The position numbers and the translations under genes were made by a program. From positions 682,001 to 746,000 of the forward strand of contig OY759981.1 of NCBI GenBank assembly GCA_963662895.1: 64,000 bases of DNA. The letters run 5' to 3'. Below, one piece after another: positions 45,956 to 55,977 of this stretch (positions are counted from its first letter, which is position 1; every line of letters starts with the position of its first letter). The notes below the pieces were generated by a model, which was not told where the DNA came from, ran no database searches, and was given only the letters and a program-made list of their open reading frames with translations. This DNA is from GWE2-42-39 sp963662895. Lineage in GTDB: Bacteria > Bacteroidota > Bacteroidia > Bacteroidales > Prolixibacteraceae.

Positions 45956-47551
45956 TCAATAATCTTCATTGTGTAAATTCGGATTAGCGGTCAAGTCGGA
46001 AGTTGGAATGGGGTAATAGTTGTATTTGCTATCAACTGATTTTCCATCTTTTACTCCGCCTTTCCATTGCCATAGATACGAGTCGGTTGTAAACTCTCCG
46101 TATCGGATCAGGTCGGTACGTCGGGTGCACTCCCAGCTTAACTCGCGGGCACGTTCATCCAGGATAAAGTTCAGTGTTAAGTCAGAGGCTGTCAGTTTCC
46201 CGGAAGTTTCATAGTTATCGCCATAAGCTCTTTCCCGCAACTGGTTCATTAAACCGAGTGCTGTACTTTCCGAGCTTCCACTTCCTCCCCGCAGAACACT
46301 TTCAGTCAGCATTAAATAAACATCTGCCAGCCTGAACATTGGAAAATCGGTATTTACACCTCCGTCATCGGTGTTGGAGGCTGCTTCTCCGTCATCGGTC
46401 AGGTTGGTCCATTTTTCACTAAAGTAGCCATAACTTTGATTATCGATTTCTTCAAGATATTGGGTCTGTCCTTCAGTAAAAAAGAGATTACGTTCATCGA
46501 CGTCATCAAATAAAGCCGGTAACTCACCGCGTACACGGAACATCCCCCATCCGCTGGCGATACCGTAATCTGCAGGATCCTGATAATCGGAAGTATTACT
46601 TACGGCCCCGCAAATGATATAAGTTGTGGCTCCCCATGAGACAGTATATCCGGCATCAGCCGGAAGCGGAAAAATGATTTCGTTTGTCCGTAAATTATTA
46701 TCGGCATTGAAAAGTTTCTTGAAGTTGCTTTCCAGCGAATAACTGCCACCTTCCCCGTTAATTATTTTGTTGCAATAGGTAATGCAATCGGTATAATGAT
46801 CCTCGTCAACGTAAACTTCTGCATTTAAGTAAAGTTTAGCAAGAAGAGCCCATGCCGCAGCTTTTGATGCACGTCCGTATTCAAAATCAGCATCATCTTT
46901 GCTCAGCAGATTATCTTCAATATCTTCTAATTCAGATTCAATGTATTCAAATACCTGCCGGGCTTCATAGCGGGGAGGAGTATAAGCCCCAACCTCATCA
47001 TCTTCTGTAACAAAAGCAATATTTTTGAAAAAATCAAGGGCATGATAGTATGCCAGTGCTCTAAGGAATCTTGCTTCAGCCCGGTAATGCACAATGCCTT
47101 TCTGTTCATCTTCTGTAAAACCTGAAATATTGTCATCGGTTGCATTACGCAAAAATTCGTTGCATAAAGCAATGGTATAGTAAATATGATAGTACATGTC
47201 GGATACCCAAGGGTCGTCGGCATCCCAGGAAAGATAAGTCAAGTCGCCTACGTTATCACCTTCCAGCCAGGTAGAAGCGACTTCGTCGGTTCCACATTCC
47301 TGAAGATTAAAATAACAGCGCATATAATCATACCCACTATTGCTCGACAGGTCTTCGTCACCGCCTCCTTTTTCCTGACCATTAATAACAAACGATGCAT
47401 ACAATTTTGCCAGAACTGATTTATAGTTGGCTGCATCGGCATAAACACTGGCAGAAGTAGTATCAGTGTGAGGATACTGATCCAGGTCATCTTCGCAGGA
47501 TGCAAGTATAAATGCACTTAGAACCATTATACTGAAATATATTTTTTTCAT
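45956..47551 (-). CDS. SusD/RagB-like nutrient-binding lipoprotein
   Basis: The 531-residue protein has a lipobox (FILASC, Cys19), the N-terminal TPR-like SusD domain with EARFLRALAYYHALDFFKNI, and the C-terminal SusD region ending in DERARELSWECTRRTDLIRYG and YPIPTSDLTANPNLHNEDY. It should cap the SusC pore and capture galacto-oligosaccharides. It follows susC by 20 bases. Confidence 0.95.
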   Translation of the reverse strand: MKKIYFSIMVLSAFILASCEDDLDQYPHTDTTSASVYADAANYKSVLAKLYASFVINGQEKGGGDEDLSSNSGYDYMRCYFNLQECGTDEVASTWLEGDNVGDLTYLSWDADDPWVSDMYYHIYYTIALCNEFLRNATDDNISGFTEDEQKGIVHYRAEARFLRALAYYHALDFFKNIAFVTEDDEVGAYTPPRYEARQVFEYIESELEDIEDNLLSKDDADFEYGRASKAAAWALLAKLYLNAEVYVDEDHYTDCITYCNKIINGEGGSYSLESNFKKLFNADNNLRTNEIIFPLPADAGYTVSWGATTYIICGAVSNTSDYQDPADYGIASGWGMFRVRGELPALFDDVDERNLFFTEGQTQYLEEIDNQSYGYFSEKWTNLTDDGEAASNTDDGGVNTDFPMFRLADVYLMLTESVLRGGSGSSESTALGLMNQLRERAYGDNYETSGKLTASDLTLNFILDERARELSWECTRRTDLIRYGEFTTDSYLWQWKGGVKDGKSVDSKYNYYPIPTSDLTANPNLHNEDY

Positions 47552-47571
47552 AACCTTATCTTATTAAGTGA

Positions 47572-50547
47572 TTAAAAATAAAGGCCTAAGCCGAGTGAAA
47601 AAATACGTGGACGCGTATAGAAAGAGCTATCCATTCCATTGGGTACTTCCGGATCCACCCCGGAATACTTTGTAATAGTAAATACATTTTGTACCATTCC
47701 ATTGATATTCAGGTTACAAAAATTACAAACTTTCCCAAAGTTGTAACTTAATGTCAGATTATCCATTTTCAGAAATGAAGCATTTTCTACGTAATAATCG
47801 GATAAATACTGGCGGCTCTGAAATCCTGTTTCCAGAAAGCTGGTTGAAAGGTTATTCAACTGATACGAGTTGTAACTGACTGTACTCCATGCGCCGGTAT
47901 TCATAGCCATCCCGTTGAAAACATAGTTTCCGACATTGGCCCGGAAGCTCATGTCTAGCGTCCATTTTTTGTAATTCAGCGAAGAACTGAATCCAAAGAT
48001 AAAGTCAGGAGAAGGAGAATGATACCGGTACCGGTCGCTGGTATTGATGCTTCCGTCATCATTCAAATCGGCATAAGCTCCTTCAATGGGTTTTCCAGTG
48101 TCAGCATCGTATAGCTGATGATAGAGATAGAACATATAAGGTTCGTACCCTTCTGTTAAAATTTCGAAGTAATAGCTGTCGATGGTCGGCCCTACCAGGG
48201 TATTGGTCACTGTTTCGCTTTCCACCAACGACAGGTTTTTAACTTTTTTCTTCTGCCAGCTCATGTTGAAACTAACATTCCAGTTTATATCTTTGGTTTT
48301 TACTGGTGTTGCATTTAAAGTTACTTCAATACCGTGGCTGTCAACATTCCCTACATTGGTCAGAATTGTTTTGTCGAAGTTGGTTCCGGCTGCAGCCGGA
48401 ACAGTTGCCAGTAAGTCCTCGGTTTTGCGGGTGTAAAAATCGAAGGTACCGGTAATTCTGTCATCGATAAAACCGAAGTCGAACCCGGTGTTCCAGGATT
48501 TGGTGGTTTCCCATTTTAAATTTGAAACATAAGCTTCTGGTCGATAGGTATAATAATAATCGTCGCCAAACTGTACTTGTGCTCCATCCTGGCTATATGT
48601 ATATACGGGCAAATAGTTATAATTCCCGATACCATCCTGCTGACCTGTTTCACCATAACTGGCACGGAGTTTCAAGGTGCTGAGCACGTGGTTATCCTGC
48701 AGGAATGATTCCTCGTTCACCCGCCAGGCCAAAGCTACCGAAGGGAAAGTTCCCCAACGGTTATCTTTGTTAAAACGTGAAGTGCCGTCGCGGCGCAGAC
48801 TGGCAGTAAGAATGTAGCGCGAGTTGTAGCTGTAATTCAAACGGGCATAATAAGAAATCAAAGTATGCCGTTGATCTGATGCGGCAGAAGTGCTTTGTAC
48901 CTCTCCGATAACGTTCAGTTCCTCATAAGTTGGCATAGTACTTTTCCAGTACTGGTAATCGTAACCAACCGTTGCTTCAACATTACTTTTCAAATCTTCA
49001 AGGTACTTGTTATAGTTGAAATAAGTTGTCAGCAGTTTGTTGGTTTTTTTCTGTGGCCCATAATTATAGTCCCGGCCACCTGTTGTATAATATTGAGCTG
49101 CTTCTGCCGGAACATAGATATGGCCTTTCCCTTTGGCATAGTCATATCCGGCAGTTACATGAAATTTCAATTCGGGTAAAAAATGAACTTTGTAATCCAT
49201 GTCAATATTCCCTACCACACGATTAACTTTACTGGTGGAACGGTATTGCTTAAGCAAGCCGAGAGGATTAAGGACAGCGCGGGTTACAGGCGATCCGGTA
49301 TTGTCGGTTGCTTCGTTGTAACCGCCGAATGAACCATCATCCGAATAAACACCAATTGTCGGGTTATAGGTCGAAGCCCCCCAGATTGCATCTGTTTTTG
49401 CAAAGCGGTTGTCGTTGTGAGAACCTTTTGCATTGATGTTGAATTTCAGATAATCATCAAAAAGTGAAGGTGAAACAGAAATACTTCCTGTCATTCGTTC
49501 TGCATTGTCTGTTTTCAAAATGCCATCCTGATCGTAATAGCCAACAGAAAAACGAGCCGGTGTGTTCGAAGCTATGCGGGTGGAAAGGCTCAGGTTATTA
49601 TCGGTCCCGAAAGCCGCCTGGTAGACCTTATCATTCCAGTCGGTATCCTCATCGCATAAAAGTGTTTTCTGAGCATCTGTCCCTTCGCTGTTAATTACAT
49701 CAATAAACTGTTCACGGGACAACATATCGGGAAGTTCCGTGTGAATTTGTACTGAATTTGTTGAACTGAAATTAACTTTCAATCCCTTGGTTGAGGTTCC
49801 TTTCTTGGTGGTAATCAGAATTACCCCGTTGGAAGCACGAGACCCGTAAATCGCAGTAGAAGAAGCATCCTTCAGGATGGTAATATTTTCAATGTCATTC
49901 GGGTTAATCAGGCTTAGAAAATTGTTGTCATTCCCGCTGATACCTCCAGTTTCCAAAGGCAGACCGTCAAGCACGATGAGCGGGTCGTTGCTCGCATTCA
50001 GAGAAGCGCCTCCACGGATGCGGATAGTACTACCGGCAGTTGGCGACCCACTGTTCGACATGATCTGAACACCGGATACTTTGCCGGTAATCAGTTGTTC
50101 GGGTGAACTGATCAATCCGCTGTTGAAGTCATCGGTACCGACACTGGTAACCGAGCCGGTAAGGTCGCTTTTACGTTGAACACCATAGCCAATCACCACT
50201 ACGTCGACAAGTTCCTGTGTTTCGTTCTTCAATTGCACATTAAGGGTATTCCCTGAAGGAACCGGCAGTTGCTGCGTTTCAAATCCTATGTAAGAGAATT
50301 GCACTTCCTCGCGTCCTTCGGGAATTGTAAGTGTATAATTACCATCAATATCAGTGATGGCTCCTGTTGTGGTGCCCACTATGATAATAGTAACACCAGG
50401 CAACGGTTCATTTGATTCGTCGACTACCTTTCCCGAGATAATTTTTCCCCCGGGTTGCTGGGCCATTAAAGGAGTTATTCCTTCCCAAAGCACACAAAGC
50501 ATAAGCAAGATAGCCGGGATGCTAAAATTTACGTATTTTCTATTCAT
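47572..50547 (-). CDS. SusC/RagA TonB-linked outer membrane transporter
   Basis: The 991-residue protein has a signal peptide, a carboxypeptidase-regulatory-like domain (about 35-110, GKVVDESNEPLPGVTI), a plug domain with VVVIGYGVQRKSDLTGSV and the usual GRASNGVILITTKKG-type stretch, and a 22-strand barrel ending in RPRIFSLGLGLYF. It imports oligosaccharides with TonB energy in partnership with the SusD protein. It follows the clan-A hydrolase by 46 bases. Confidence 0.95.
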   Translation of the reverse strand: MNRKYVNFSIPAILLMLCVLWEGITPLMAQQPGGKIISGKVVDESNEPLPGVTIIIVGTTTGAITDIDGNYTLTIPEGREEVQFSYIGFETQQLPVPSGNTLNVQLKNETQELVDVVVIGYGVQRKSDLTGSVTSVGTDDFNSGLISSPEQLITGKVSGVQIMSNSGSPTAGSTIRIRGGASLNASNDPLIVLDGLPLETGGISGNDNNFLSLINPNDIENITILKDASSTAIYGSRASNGVILITTKKGTSTKGLKVNFSSTNSVQIHTELPDMLSREQFIDVINSEGTDAQKTLLCDEDTDWNDKVYQAAFGTDNNLSLSTRIASNTPARFSVGYYDQDGILKTDNAERMTGSISVSPSLFDDYLKFNINAKGSHNDNRFAKTDAIWGASTYNPTIGVYSDDGSFGGYNEATDNTGSPVTRAVLNPLGLLKQYRSTSKVNRVVGNIDMDYKVHFLPELKFHVTAGYDYAKGKGHIYVPAEAAQYYTTGGRDYNYGPQKKTNKLLTTYFNYNKYLEDLKSNVEATVGYDYQYWKSTMPTYEELNVIGEVQSTSAASDQRHTLISYYARLNYSYNSRYILTASLRRDGTSRFNKDNRWGTFPSVALAWRVNEESFLQDNHVLSTLKLRASYGETGQQDGIGNYNYLPVYTYSQDGAQVQFGDDYYYTYRPEAYVSNLKWETTKSWNTGFDFGFIDDRITGTFDFYTRKTEDLLATVPAAAGTNFDKTILTNVGNVDSHGIEVTLNATPVKTKDINWNVSFNMSWQKKKVKNLSLVESETVTNTLVGPTIDSYYFEILTEGYEPYMFYLYHQLYDADTGKPIEGAYADLNDDGSINTSDRYRYHSPSPDFIFGFSSSLNYKKWTLDMSFRANVGNYVFNGMAMNTGAWSTVSYNSYQLNNLSTSFLETGFQSRQYLSDYYVENASFLKMDNLTLSYNFGKVCNFCNLNINGMVQNVFTITKYSGVDPEVPNGMDSSFYTRPRIFSLGLGLYF

Positions 50548-50593
50548 AACTATAGGTTTTTAATCCTTTTAAATGTATTCTAGGTTTCGTTAA

Positions 50594-53149
50594 TTATTCT
50601 ATCCATATATTTCCAATCTCTATTTCACGGGCTTCATGCTTTTCCCCTTCAAACGACAATTCAAGTCTTTCTATCGATTCGGGCTGAAAAGGAATAGCAG
50701 TTACAGGGCTGAAATACTTTTTCATGAATACCGGGTAAGCATTTGGCAGTAAAGCTGTTCTCGTTTGCTTTAGTTGATTGAGCGGAATCCTGGCAATGTT
50801 GTTTTCTGGTTGAGGACAAGACATAACATAAGTATACCCGTCGGAGGTGACAAATCCGCACTTCAATCCTTCAGGCATTTTTTTTACATACAGGCACAAA
50901 TACTTGCCCAATTTTAAGCGATCCTTCCGGAGAACAATTTCATCCCCGGTGTATTTCCTCAGGTAAAACTTCGGATGATCAGCATCCGATTTAAACGTTA
51001 GCCGAAGAGTGTTTCTCTCTGTAGGAGAGTTTTCAACCAGACCACGTTTGACAGCACTCCATTCAGGCATTGTAAAAGCTTCCATCCCGCTAAATTCATC
51101 GGTTACAGAAAACAGTATAACTGGTTTCAGCTTCTTTATAATCTGTGTTCCGAAAAACTGATTATCAGTATAATCCCAGTCTAACGGACTGCCTGAAACT
51201 CCGGAAGGAAAAGTTTGTTTTGTATTTCCCTTAAAAACGACCAGGTTATACCTGAAATGAGGCTCCCTTACTTCAGGGGCAGGAATAACCGCCTCATAAT
51301 TGTAACTGTCCAGGTGCTTCATCTTCTGGTACGAATTATTATCGTTCCAGAAAGAAATCTTGTCTGTATAAATCAATACAGAATCAGGGAATTGCGTACC
51401 TGCAATAACAGTCTCAATTTTCAAAGGTTTTCCTGCCTCAGCGATCTTTGCCGGCTGATGAAAAACCGTAAACGATGAGTTTTCCTGTTCCCCCTTAGGC
51501 GCAACAAATTCACTCAGCCGCATATTTTTCCAGGTTGATTCGGGAGTCCATCTTTTAACCGGGGCTATACTTTTCTTATGCAGCAGATAAACTCCGGGTG
51601 TTAACGATCGAATTATGCCATCGTTTGTACTCTCGCGAAATGAGTTCCCTTTGTTAATCCCCTTTATGTCATATGATTTTCCCAGATTGGGCAGGTTCAA
51701 AGTCATATCCCATGATCCCCAATAAATCCGGGTCACTTCTTTCTTTAATGATGGCTTGGCAAAAGGATCGCTAACCTGAACAGCATCAGGCATAACCTCT
51801 AACCGCCAAAGTCCGTTCTCCAGCTTGTCAACAAAATAGGCACCGGTTCCTTCGTAACTTACCACAGGAGAACTGCCACATCCGGCCACAGATTCCAATT
51901 GATCAGCATCAACCGGTACTGTTTGGGTATTGTTCGAATAAAAGAATTTTGTTGGCGAATTCAATTCGCTTAAATCCTGCTTATAGCTAACACGAAAGTC
52001 AGCAAAAACGGTATCGGCCGGATAAACCCCGTAAGACTTATTCCGGGGCAGAGAAAAAGCAGCTTCAGCCGCAATTTTCATACCTATTGCTTTACCTGGT
52101 GTGTAAGCCAGATTCAGATAATGAGTCTGGTATTCAGTGTTAGTCCAGGCCAATTCCATCGGATCATAAGCAAACTGGGTTATCCACTGAAAGCCGGCAC
52201 TACGGAACGCACGCACCATTGCCGGATACATATAAGAATATAAAATATCCGCCGGATCGAACTCGTAAATCAATTTTGCTTTTCTGTTAAAACCATTTAT
52301 ATTCGAGAACGGTATCTGATATTCATCTATATTAGGGAGGAAATTACCTTTTCGGGTATGGCCGGAAACCAATCCGGTGGGATACCATTGATAAGTTGTT
52401 CCCTGGATATTCGTCGAAAAATAGGCCTCTTCCTGTTGAAGGTTGTGACTTACATTATAAAATACCGGTTTGCGGTTTCCTGCATTGTTTAAGGCATCAA
52501 GCATCCGGTTGATATAGCTTCTGGTCTCTTCCTGCGTTCCGGGATGACATGGCTCATTATTTATTTCAAACCCGACAATCATCGGATCGTCTTTATAAGC
52601 CTCTTTTGTATAAGGATTTACATGCTGAACAAGAGATGTTATGTACCGTTCCTGTGCTGCAATGGCTTCCGGCTTGGAATGAATACTGCATTTGTCATAA
52701 TGGTATGAAAAGCCGTCGGTAGGCTGATTCTTTTCGGGATATCCGTTTCCGAAATTGGTTTGTGCCGTGATCACAACCTGGATATTTCGTTCTTCCAACT
52801 TTGAAATAAGATAATCCAGTAGATCAAGATGCTCATTCTCTATTAACTCTCCCCGTACATCCGATATTTCCACATCCCAGATGTGTATCCGGTAAGCATT
52901 GAATCCTAAACGGGCAAAATGATAGACATCCTCATCAATGGCTTTTTTCCGGTCAACTCCCAGATAACCAGTAGCGCGATAGGCATGGGCAAAAGGCAAC
53001 GTGTAATTTACACCAAAAAATGAAGCTTCGTTGCCGGTGTCTCTATATCGCATAGTTCCGTTTTTATCGACATAAACACTCGGAAATTTTTGAGCAACCG
53101 AAAGAACTGTAAATAAAACACAGATAACCGTTGAAAAATTTTTTTTCAT
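50594..53149 (-). CDS. Clan-A (GH5-like) glycoside hydrolase at the head of the PUL operon
   Basis: The 851-residue protein has a signal peptide (1-19) and a TIM barrel (about 22-400) with acid/base Glu199 in INNEP and probable nucleophile Glu296 in IYEFDPAD, followed by about 450 residues of beta-rich domains. It resembles putative cellulase-fold enzymes of Bacteroidota; GH147, a galactan-linked clan-A family, is one candidate for comparison, but I cannot assign the family by eye. Being first in a galactan operon, a role in cutting or debranching galactan is inferred. It is not part of the prototype BT4667-BT4673 locus. Confidence 0.75.
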   Translation of the reverse strand: MKKNFSTVICVLFTVLSVAQKFPSVYVDKNGTMRYRDTGNEASFFGVNYTLPFAHAYRATGYLGVDRKKAIDEDVYHFARLGFNAYRIHIWDVEISDVRGELIENEHLDLLDYLISKLEERNIQVVITAQTNFGNGYPEKNQPTDGFSYHYDKCSIHSKPEAIAAQERYITSLVQHVNPYTKEAYKDDPMIVGFEINNEPCHPGTQEETRSYINRMLDALNNAGNRKPVFYNVSHNLQQEEAYFSTNIQGTTYQWYPTGLVSGHTRKGNFLPNIDEYQIPFSNINGFNRKAKLIYEFDPADILYSYMYPAMVRAFRSAGFQWITQFAYDPMELAWTNTEYQTHYLNLAYTPGKAIGMKIAAEAAFSLPRNKSYGVYPADTVFADFRVSYKQDLSELNSPTKFFYSNNTQTVPVDADQLESVAGCGSSPVVSYEGTGAYFVDKLENGLWRLEVMPDAVQVSDPFAKPSLKKEVTRIYWGSWDMTLNLPNLGKSYDIKGINKGNSFRESTNDGIIRSLTPGVYLLHKKSIAPVKRWTPESTWKNMRLSEFVAPKGEQENSSFTVFHQPAKIAEAGKPLKIETVIAGTQFPDSVLIYTDKISFWNDNNSYQKMKHLDSYNYEAVIPAPEVREPHFRYNLVVFKGNTKQTFPSGVSGSPLDWDYTDNQFFGTQIIKKLKPVILFSVTDEFSGMEAFTMPEWSAVKRGLVENSPTERNTLRLTFKSDADHPKFYLRKYTGDEIVLRKDRLKLGKYLCLYVKKMPEGLKCGFVTSDGYTYVMSCPQPENNIARIPLNQLKQTRTALLPNAYPVFMKKYFSPVTAIPFQPESIERLELSFEGEKHEAREIEIGNIWIE

Positions 53150-53452
53150 TTCGTTTATCGATTAGTTATTGGCACCATTAAATAAAAAACAGACAAATGT
53201 TTTTATCAAGTAAAATTACTGCTGAGGGGTGGGCCGGGAAAGCAGAGATTGGACATAAATGGATAAAAAATGGACATGAGGGAAGAATTACTTCCAATTG
53301 GAAAAAGAATAGTACAAAAAATTATCTCTTTCTTGTTTTACAAGGTATAGCGCAACAAGCGTCTTCTCTTGTGATCAGGTTTTGTTGTCGGTCACAAGCG
53401 TGACGCGCCAGTAAGGGGCGTCATTTGCGGTTGTACTAAGCGTCACGTATCA
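53150..53452. other. Gap between PUL operon start and YkvA gene
   Basis: This 303-base gap should hold the HTCS-activated promoter of the PUL operon; TTTG occurs on the minus strand near 53196 but no matching -7 box is seen. Near the YkvA end, CGTGACGC (53399-53406) is exactly inverted as GCGTCACG (53440-53447), with a further imperfect hairpin TGACGCGCC/GGGGCGTCA between them. No gene is supported. Confidence 0.5.
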
Positions 53453-53833
53453 CTATTGAAGACTGCTGTCTATCTCAGAAATATCATTTTTATCTGTCTC
53501 GCCAAGCCATGCGTTCAGTTTTTCTTTGGCTTTTTCTCTTATCTCAGGTGTTATGTTTTCTGAAATCTGGGTAAGGGCAAACATCAAAACTCCAAAATCG
53601 TCAGTAAAGCCGACTAAAGGGGCAATATCAGGAATAGCATCAGCCGGAAAAATAAAGTAGCCCAGGGCAGCAGTGATAAGCAATTTAGTTTTTATTGAAA
53701 CATTTTTATCTTTCATTATAAAATACAGTAGAAGGACAGCATAAACGACCTTGGAGCCGGCAAGTTTACCAAACTTCCCGAGTTTTTGCCGAAGTGAATC
53801 TTCAGAGTAATATGTATGATAATTCCTTTTCAA
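53453..53833 (-). CDS. YkvA/DUF1232 family protein
   Basis: The 126-residue protein contains the DUF1232 motif around 45-90 (KTKLLITAALGYFIFPADAIPDIAPLVGFTDD in shorter form: YFIFPADAIPD and GFTDDFGVL), which forms a small membrane-associated helix pair. Function is unknown. It is 20 bases downstream of the dihydrouridine synthase gene and probably co-transcribed with it. Confidence 0.85.
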   Translation of the reverse strand: MKRNYHTYYSEDSLRQKLGKFGKLAGSKVVYAVLLLYFIMKDKNVSIKTKLLITAALGYFIFPADAIPDIAPLVGFTDDFGVLMFALTQISENITPEIREKAKEKLNAWLGETDKNDISEIDSSLQ

Positions 53834-53853
53834 AATAGAATAAAAGTCGATAA

Positions 53854-54867
53854 TTATTTCAAGCCTGCATTTGAATAATTGACCCGGTAATTGCCGTATT
53901 TTTTTTCAATCACATCCAGGGCATGGGTAACTTCTTCGAGCGTGATTGCCTGTAACAGTCGTATTTTATGTTCCCTGAAATCAGGCAGACCAGGGAAATA
54001 TTTTGCGAAATGACGGCGCATCATTAATATTCCTACCCGTACATCGTCGCGCCATTCGATCGACATCCTGAGCTGGTCTTTTACATTTTGTACTATTTCT
54101 GTAACCATTGGGGGAGGCAACAGTTCTCCGGTTTTCAGGAAGTGCTTGATTTCACTGAAGATCCACGGACGGCCAATAGAAGCACGGCCAATCATCAGGG
54201 CATCGACACCTGAGCAGTCGAGTAGTTGTTTCGCTTTGGAGGCATTGGTGATATCGCCGTTTCCAATGATGGGAATCTGAATTGCAGGATTATTTTTCAC
54301 TTCGGCAATGAGCGACCAATCGGCTTTGCCGGTGTACAACTGGCTACGGGTACGACCATGAATGGCAAGGGCGGCAATGCCGGCATCCTGCAGGCGTTCG
54401 GCCACTTCCTCGATGGGTTTGTTACTCTCTTCCCAGCCCAGCCGCGTTTTGGCAGTTACCGGAAGCGAGACCGTTTTTACAATTTCGGCAGTCATTTTTT
54501 GCATCTTAGGCAGGTCTTGCAACATACCTGCGCCGGCTCCCCTTTTTACAATTTTTTTCATCGGGCAGCCGTAATTAATGTCAATGAAGTCGGGTTGAAA
54601 TTCTTCGGCCACTTGTGCGGCACGCACCATCGAACCGATATCGTATCCGTAAATCTGAATGGCAACCGGACGGTCGAAATCGAACAATTCCATTTTTTGT
54701 TTGGTTTTCTTCACATCCCGTACCAGCGCCTCCGACGAAACAAATTCGGTAACCATCACGTCGGCACCAAATTTTTTGCACATGTAACGAAACGACTTGT
54801 AGGTCACATCTTCCATTGGCGCTAGAAAAAGCGGCATTTCACCTAAATCAATATTTCCGATCTTCAC
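53854..54867 (-). CDS. dusB: tRNA-dihydrouridine synthase, DusB-like
   Basis: It reduces uridines in the tRNA D loop using FMN and NADPH. The 337-residue protein has LAPMEDVTYKSFR at the N-terminus, the catalytic Cys101 in INYGCPMKKIVKRGAG, KTRLGWEE, AIHGRTRSQLYTG and GNGDI, all typical of DusB. Subfamily assignment is by overall pattern. A minus-strand TATCTTTG box lies at 54893-54886. Confidence 0.9.
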   Translation of the reverse strand: MKIGNIDLGEMPLFLAPMEDVTYKSFRYMCKKFGADVMVTEFVSSEALVRDVKKTKQKMELFDFDRPVAIQIYGYDIGSMVRAAQVAEEFQPDFIDINYGCPMKKIVKRGAGAGMLQDLPKMQKMTAEIVKTVSLPVTAKTRLGWEESNKPIEEVAERLQDAGIAALAIHGRTRSQLYTGKADWSLIAEVKNNPAIQIPIIGNGDITNASKAKQLLDCSGVDALMIGRASIGRPWIFSEIKHFLKTGELLPPPMVTEIVQNVKDQLRMSIEWRDDVRVGILMMRRHFAKYFPGLPDFREHKIRLLQAITLEEVTHALDVIEKKYGNYRVNYSNAGLK

Positions 54868-54885
54868 CTTTCAGCAGATTTTTTG

Positions 54886-54893
54886 CAAAGATA
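54886..54893 (-). promoter_or_regulatory. -7 box of dusB
   Basis: On the minus strand TATCTTTG matches TAnnTTTG, 19 bases before the start codon. No clear -33 box. Confidence 0.45.
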
Positions 54894-54995
54894 AAAAAAC
54901 TATTAAGCGACCTTTTCAATTACCTGTAAGATAAAAAGAAACGCTTCACGATCCCGGATCAATTTTTTTCATGTAAATTGATACAAACTTGACAC

Positions 54996-55556
54996 ATGGT
55001 CGTTAATACTAACAGAATGACGTCCGATGAATTTAAAATACAGATTTTGCCATGGTCCCGGAAGTTGTATCCGATGATCAGAAGATTGTTGAAAAACGAT
55101 ACTGAAACACAGGATGCCGTTCAGGACCTGATGATGAAACTTTGGGACAAAAAGGATTCACTTCATAAGGTGGATAATATCGACGCGTACATTATACGGA
55201 TGGCAAAGAATCATTGTCTGGATGTCATGAAAAAAAAGAAACCCCGGTTTCTGGATGATGAAGAGCAGCACAGGATTATTAACCTGCCTGACAGGGAGAA
55301 CGATCCGGACCAGTTTGAAAAGTTCGGCCATATAAAAAAGGCAATTGAAACTTTACCTGAAAAATACAGACAGGTTATTCAATACCGTGATATCGATGGT
55401 TTTGAATTTGAAGAGATAATGGAACTGACCGGTTATGAAATACCCTATATACGGGTAATTCTTTCACGGGCAAGAGTGAAGGTAAAAACAGAAGTACAAA
55501 AAATTTACAATTATGAAAAAGGAACAACTTCAAGATCTTCTGGACAAATATTATAA
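54996..55556 (+). CDS. ECF-type RNA polymerase sigma factor
   Basis: The 186-residue protein has region 2 (about 25-95, with QDAVQDLMMKLWDKKDSLHKV and IRMAKNHCLDVMKKKK) and region 4 (about 115-175, with IETLPEKYRQVIQYRDIDGFEFEEIMELTGYE). An internal ATG at 55017 is an alternative start. It overlaps the next gene by 44 bases, so regulator and membrane partner are coupled. It probably controls this three-gene operon and other targets in response to an envelope signal. Confidence 0.9.
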   Translation: MVVNTNRMTSDEFKIQILPWSRKLYPMIRRLLKNDTETQDAVQDLMMKLWDKKDSLHKVDNIDAYIIRMAKNHCLDVMKKKKPRFLDDEEQHRIINLPDRENDPDQFEKFGHIKKAIETLPEKYRQVIQYRDIDGFEFEEIMELTGYEIPYIRVILSRARVKVKTEVQKIYNYEKGTTSRSSGQIL

Positions 55557-55965
55557 GGCAGAAACAAACTTACAGGAAGAAGAAACCTTACGTGAAGAAC
55601 TTCAGGGATCCGATGATTTTGCTGAAGAAAAAGATGTGTTTACCTATTTCAGAGAGGAAGCATTTGTCCCTCAGAACCTTGAAAATACAATTTTCAATCA
55701 GATTACGGCAAGAGAGCCGGGACGGAAGAAAATAATCAGGATGTATGTTATCCGGGCCGTTTCGGTGGCGGCAATGGTCGTACTTTTTATCTCAATTTTT
55801 TTACTGAGACCCGGGAAGGTAACTCCCCTGAAGTTAAGCCAGGATGAACAGTTCGCTGTATTGGAACAAGCTTTGTCTCAGGTCTCATATTGCCTTCAAC
55901 CTTCGGAGGATGACGACTTGGTTGTTGTTTTTCAGGATAAAAATTTTGAAATAGTCATGAATTAA
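55513..55965 (+). CDS. Small single-pass membrane protein, possible anti-sigma factor
   Basis: The 150-residue protein has an acidic cytoplasmic N-terminus (1-75), one membrane helix (about 77-98) and a short outer tail. It resembles no named family by eye but the topology and the position directly behind and overlapping an ECF sigma gene fit an anti-sigma factor. It lacks the Zn-binding HxxxCxxC motif of common anti-sigma factors. Function inferred from context. Confidence 0.65.
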   Translation: MKKEQLQDLLDKYYKAETNLQEEETLREELQGSDDFAEEKDVFTYFREEAFVPQNLENTIFNQITAREPGRKKIIRMYVIRAVSVAAMVVLFISIFLLRPGKVTPLKLSQDEQFAVLEQALSQVSYCLQPSEDDDLVVVFQDKNFEIVMN

Positions 55966-55977
55966 AAATAAACAATT

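Noticed and set aside
53197..53403. Small frame of 68 codons upstream of the PUL
   Set aside because: Composition is not protein-like and it covers the expected promoter region of the PUL operon.
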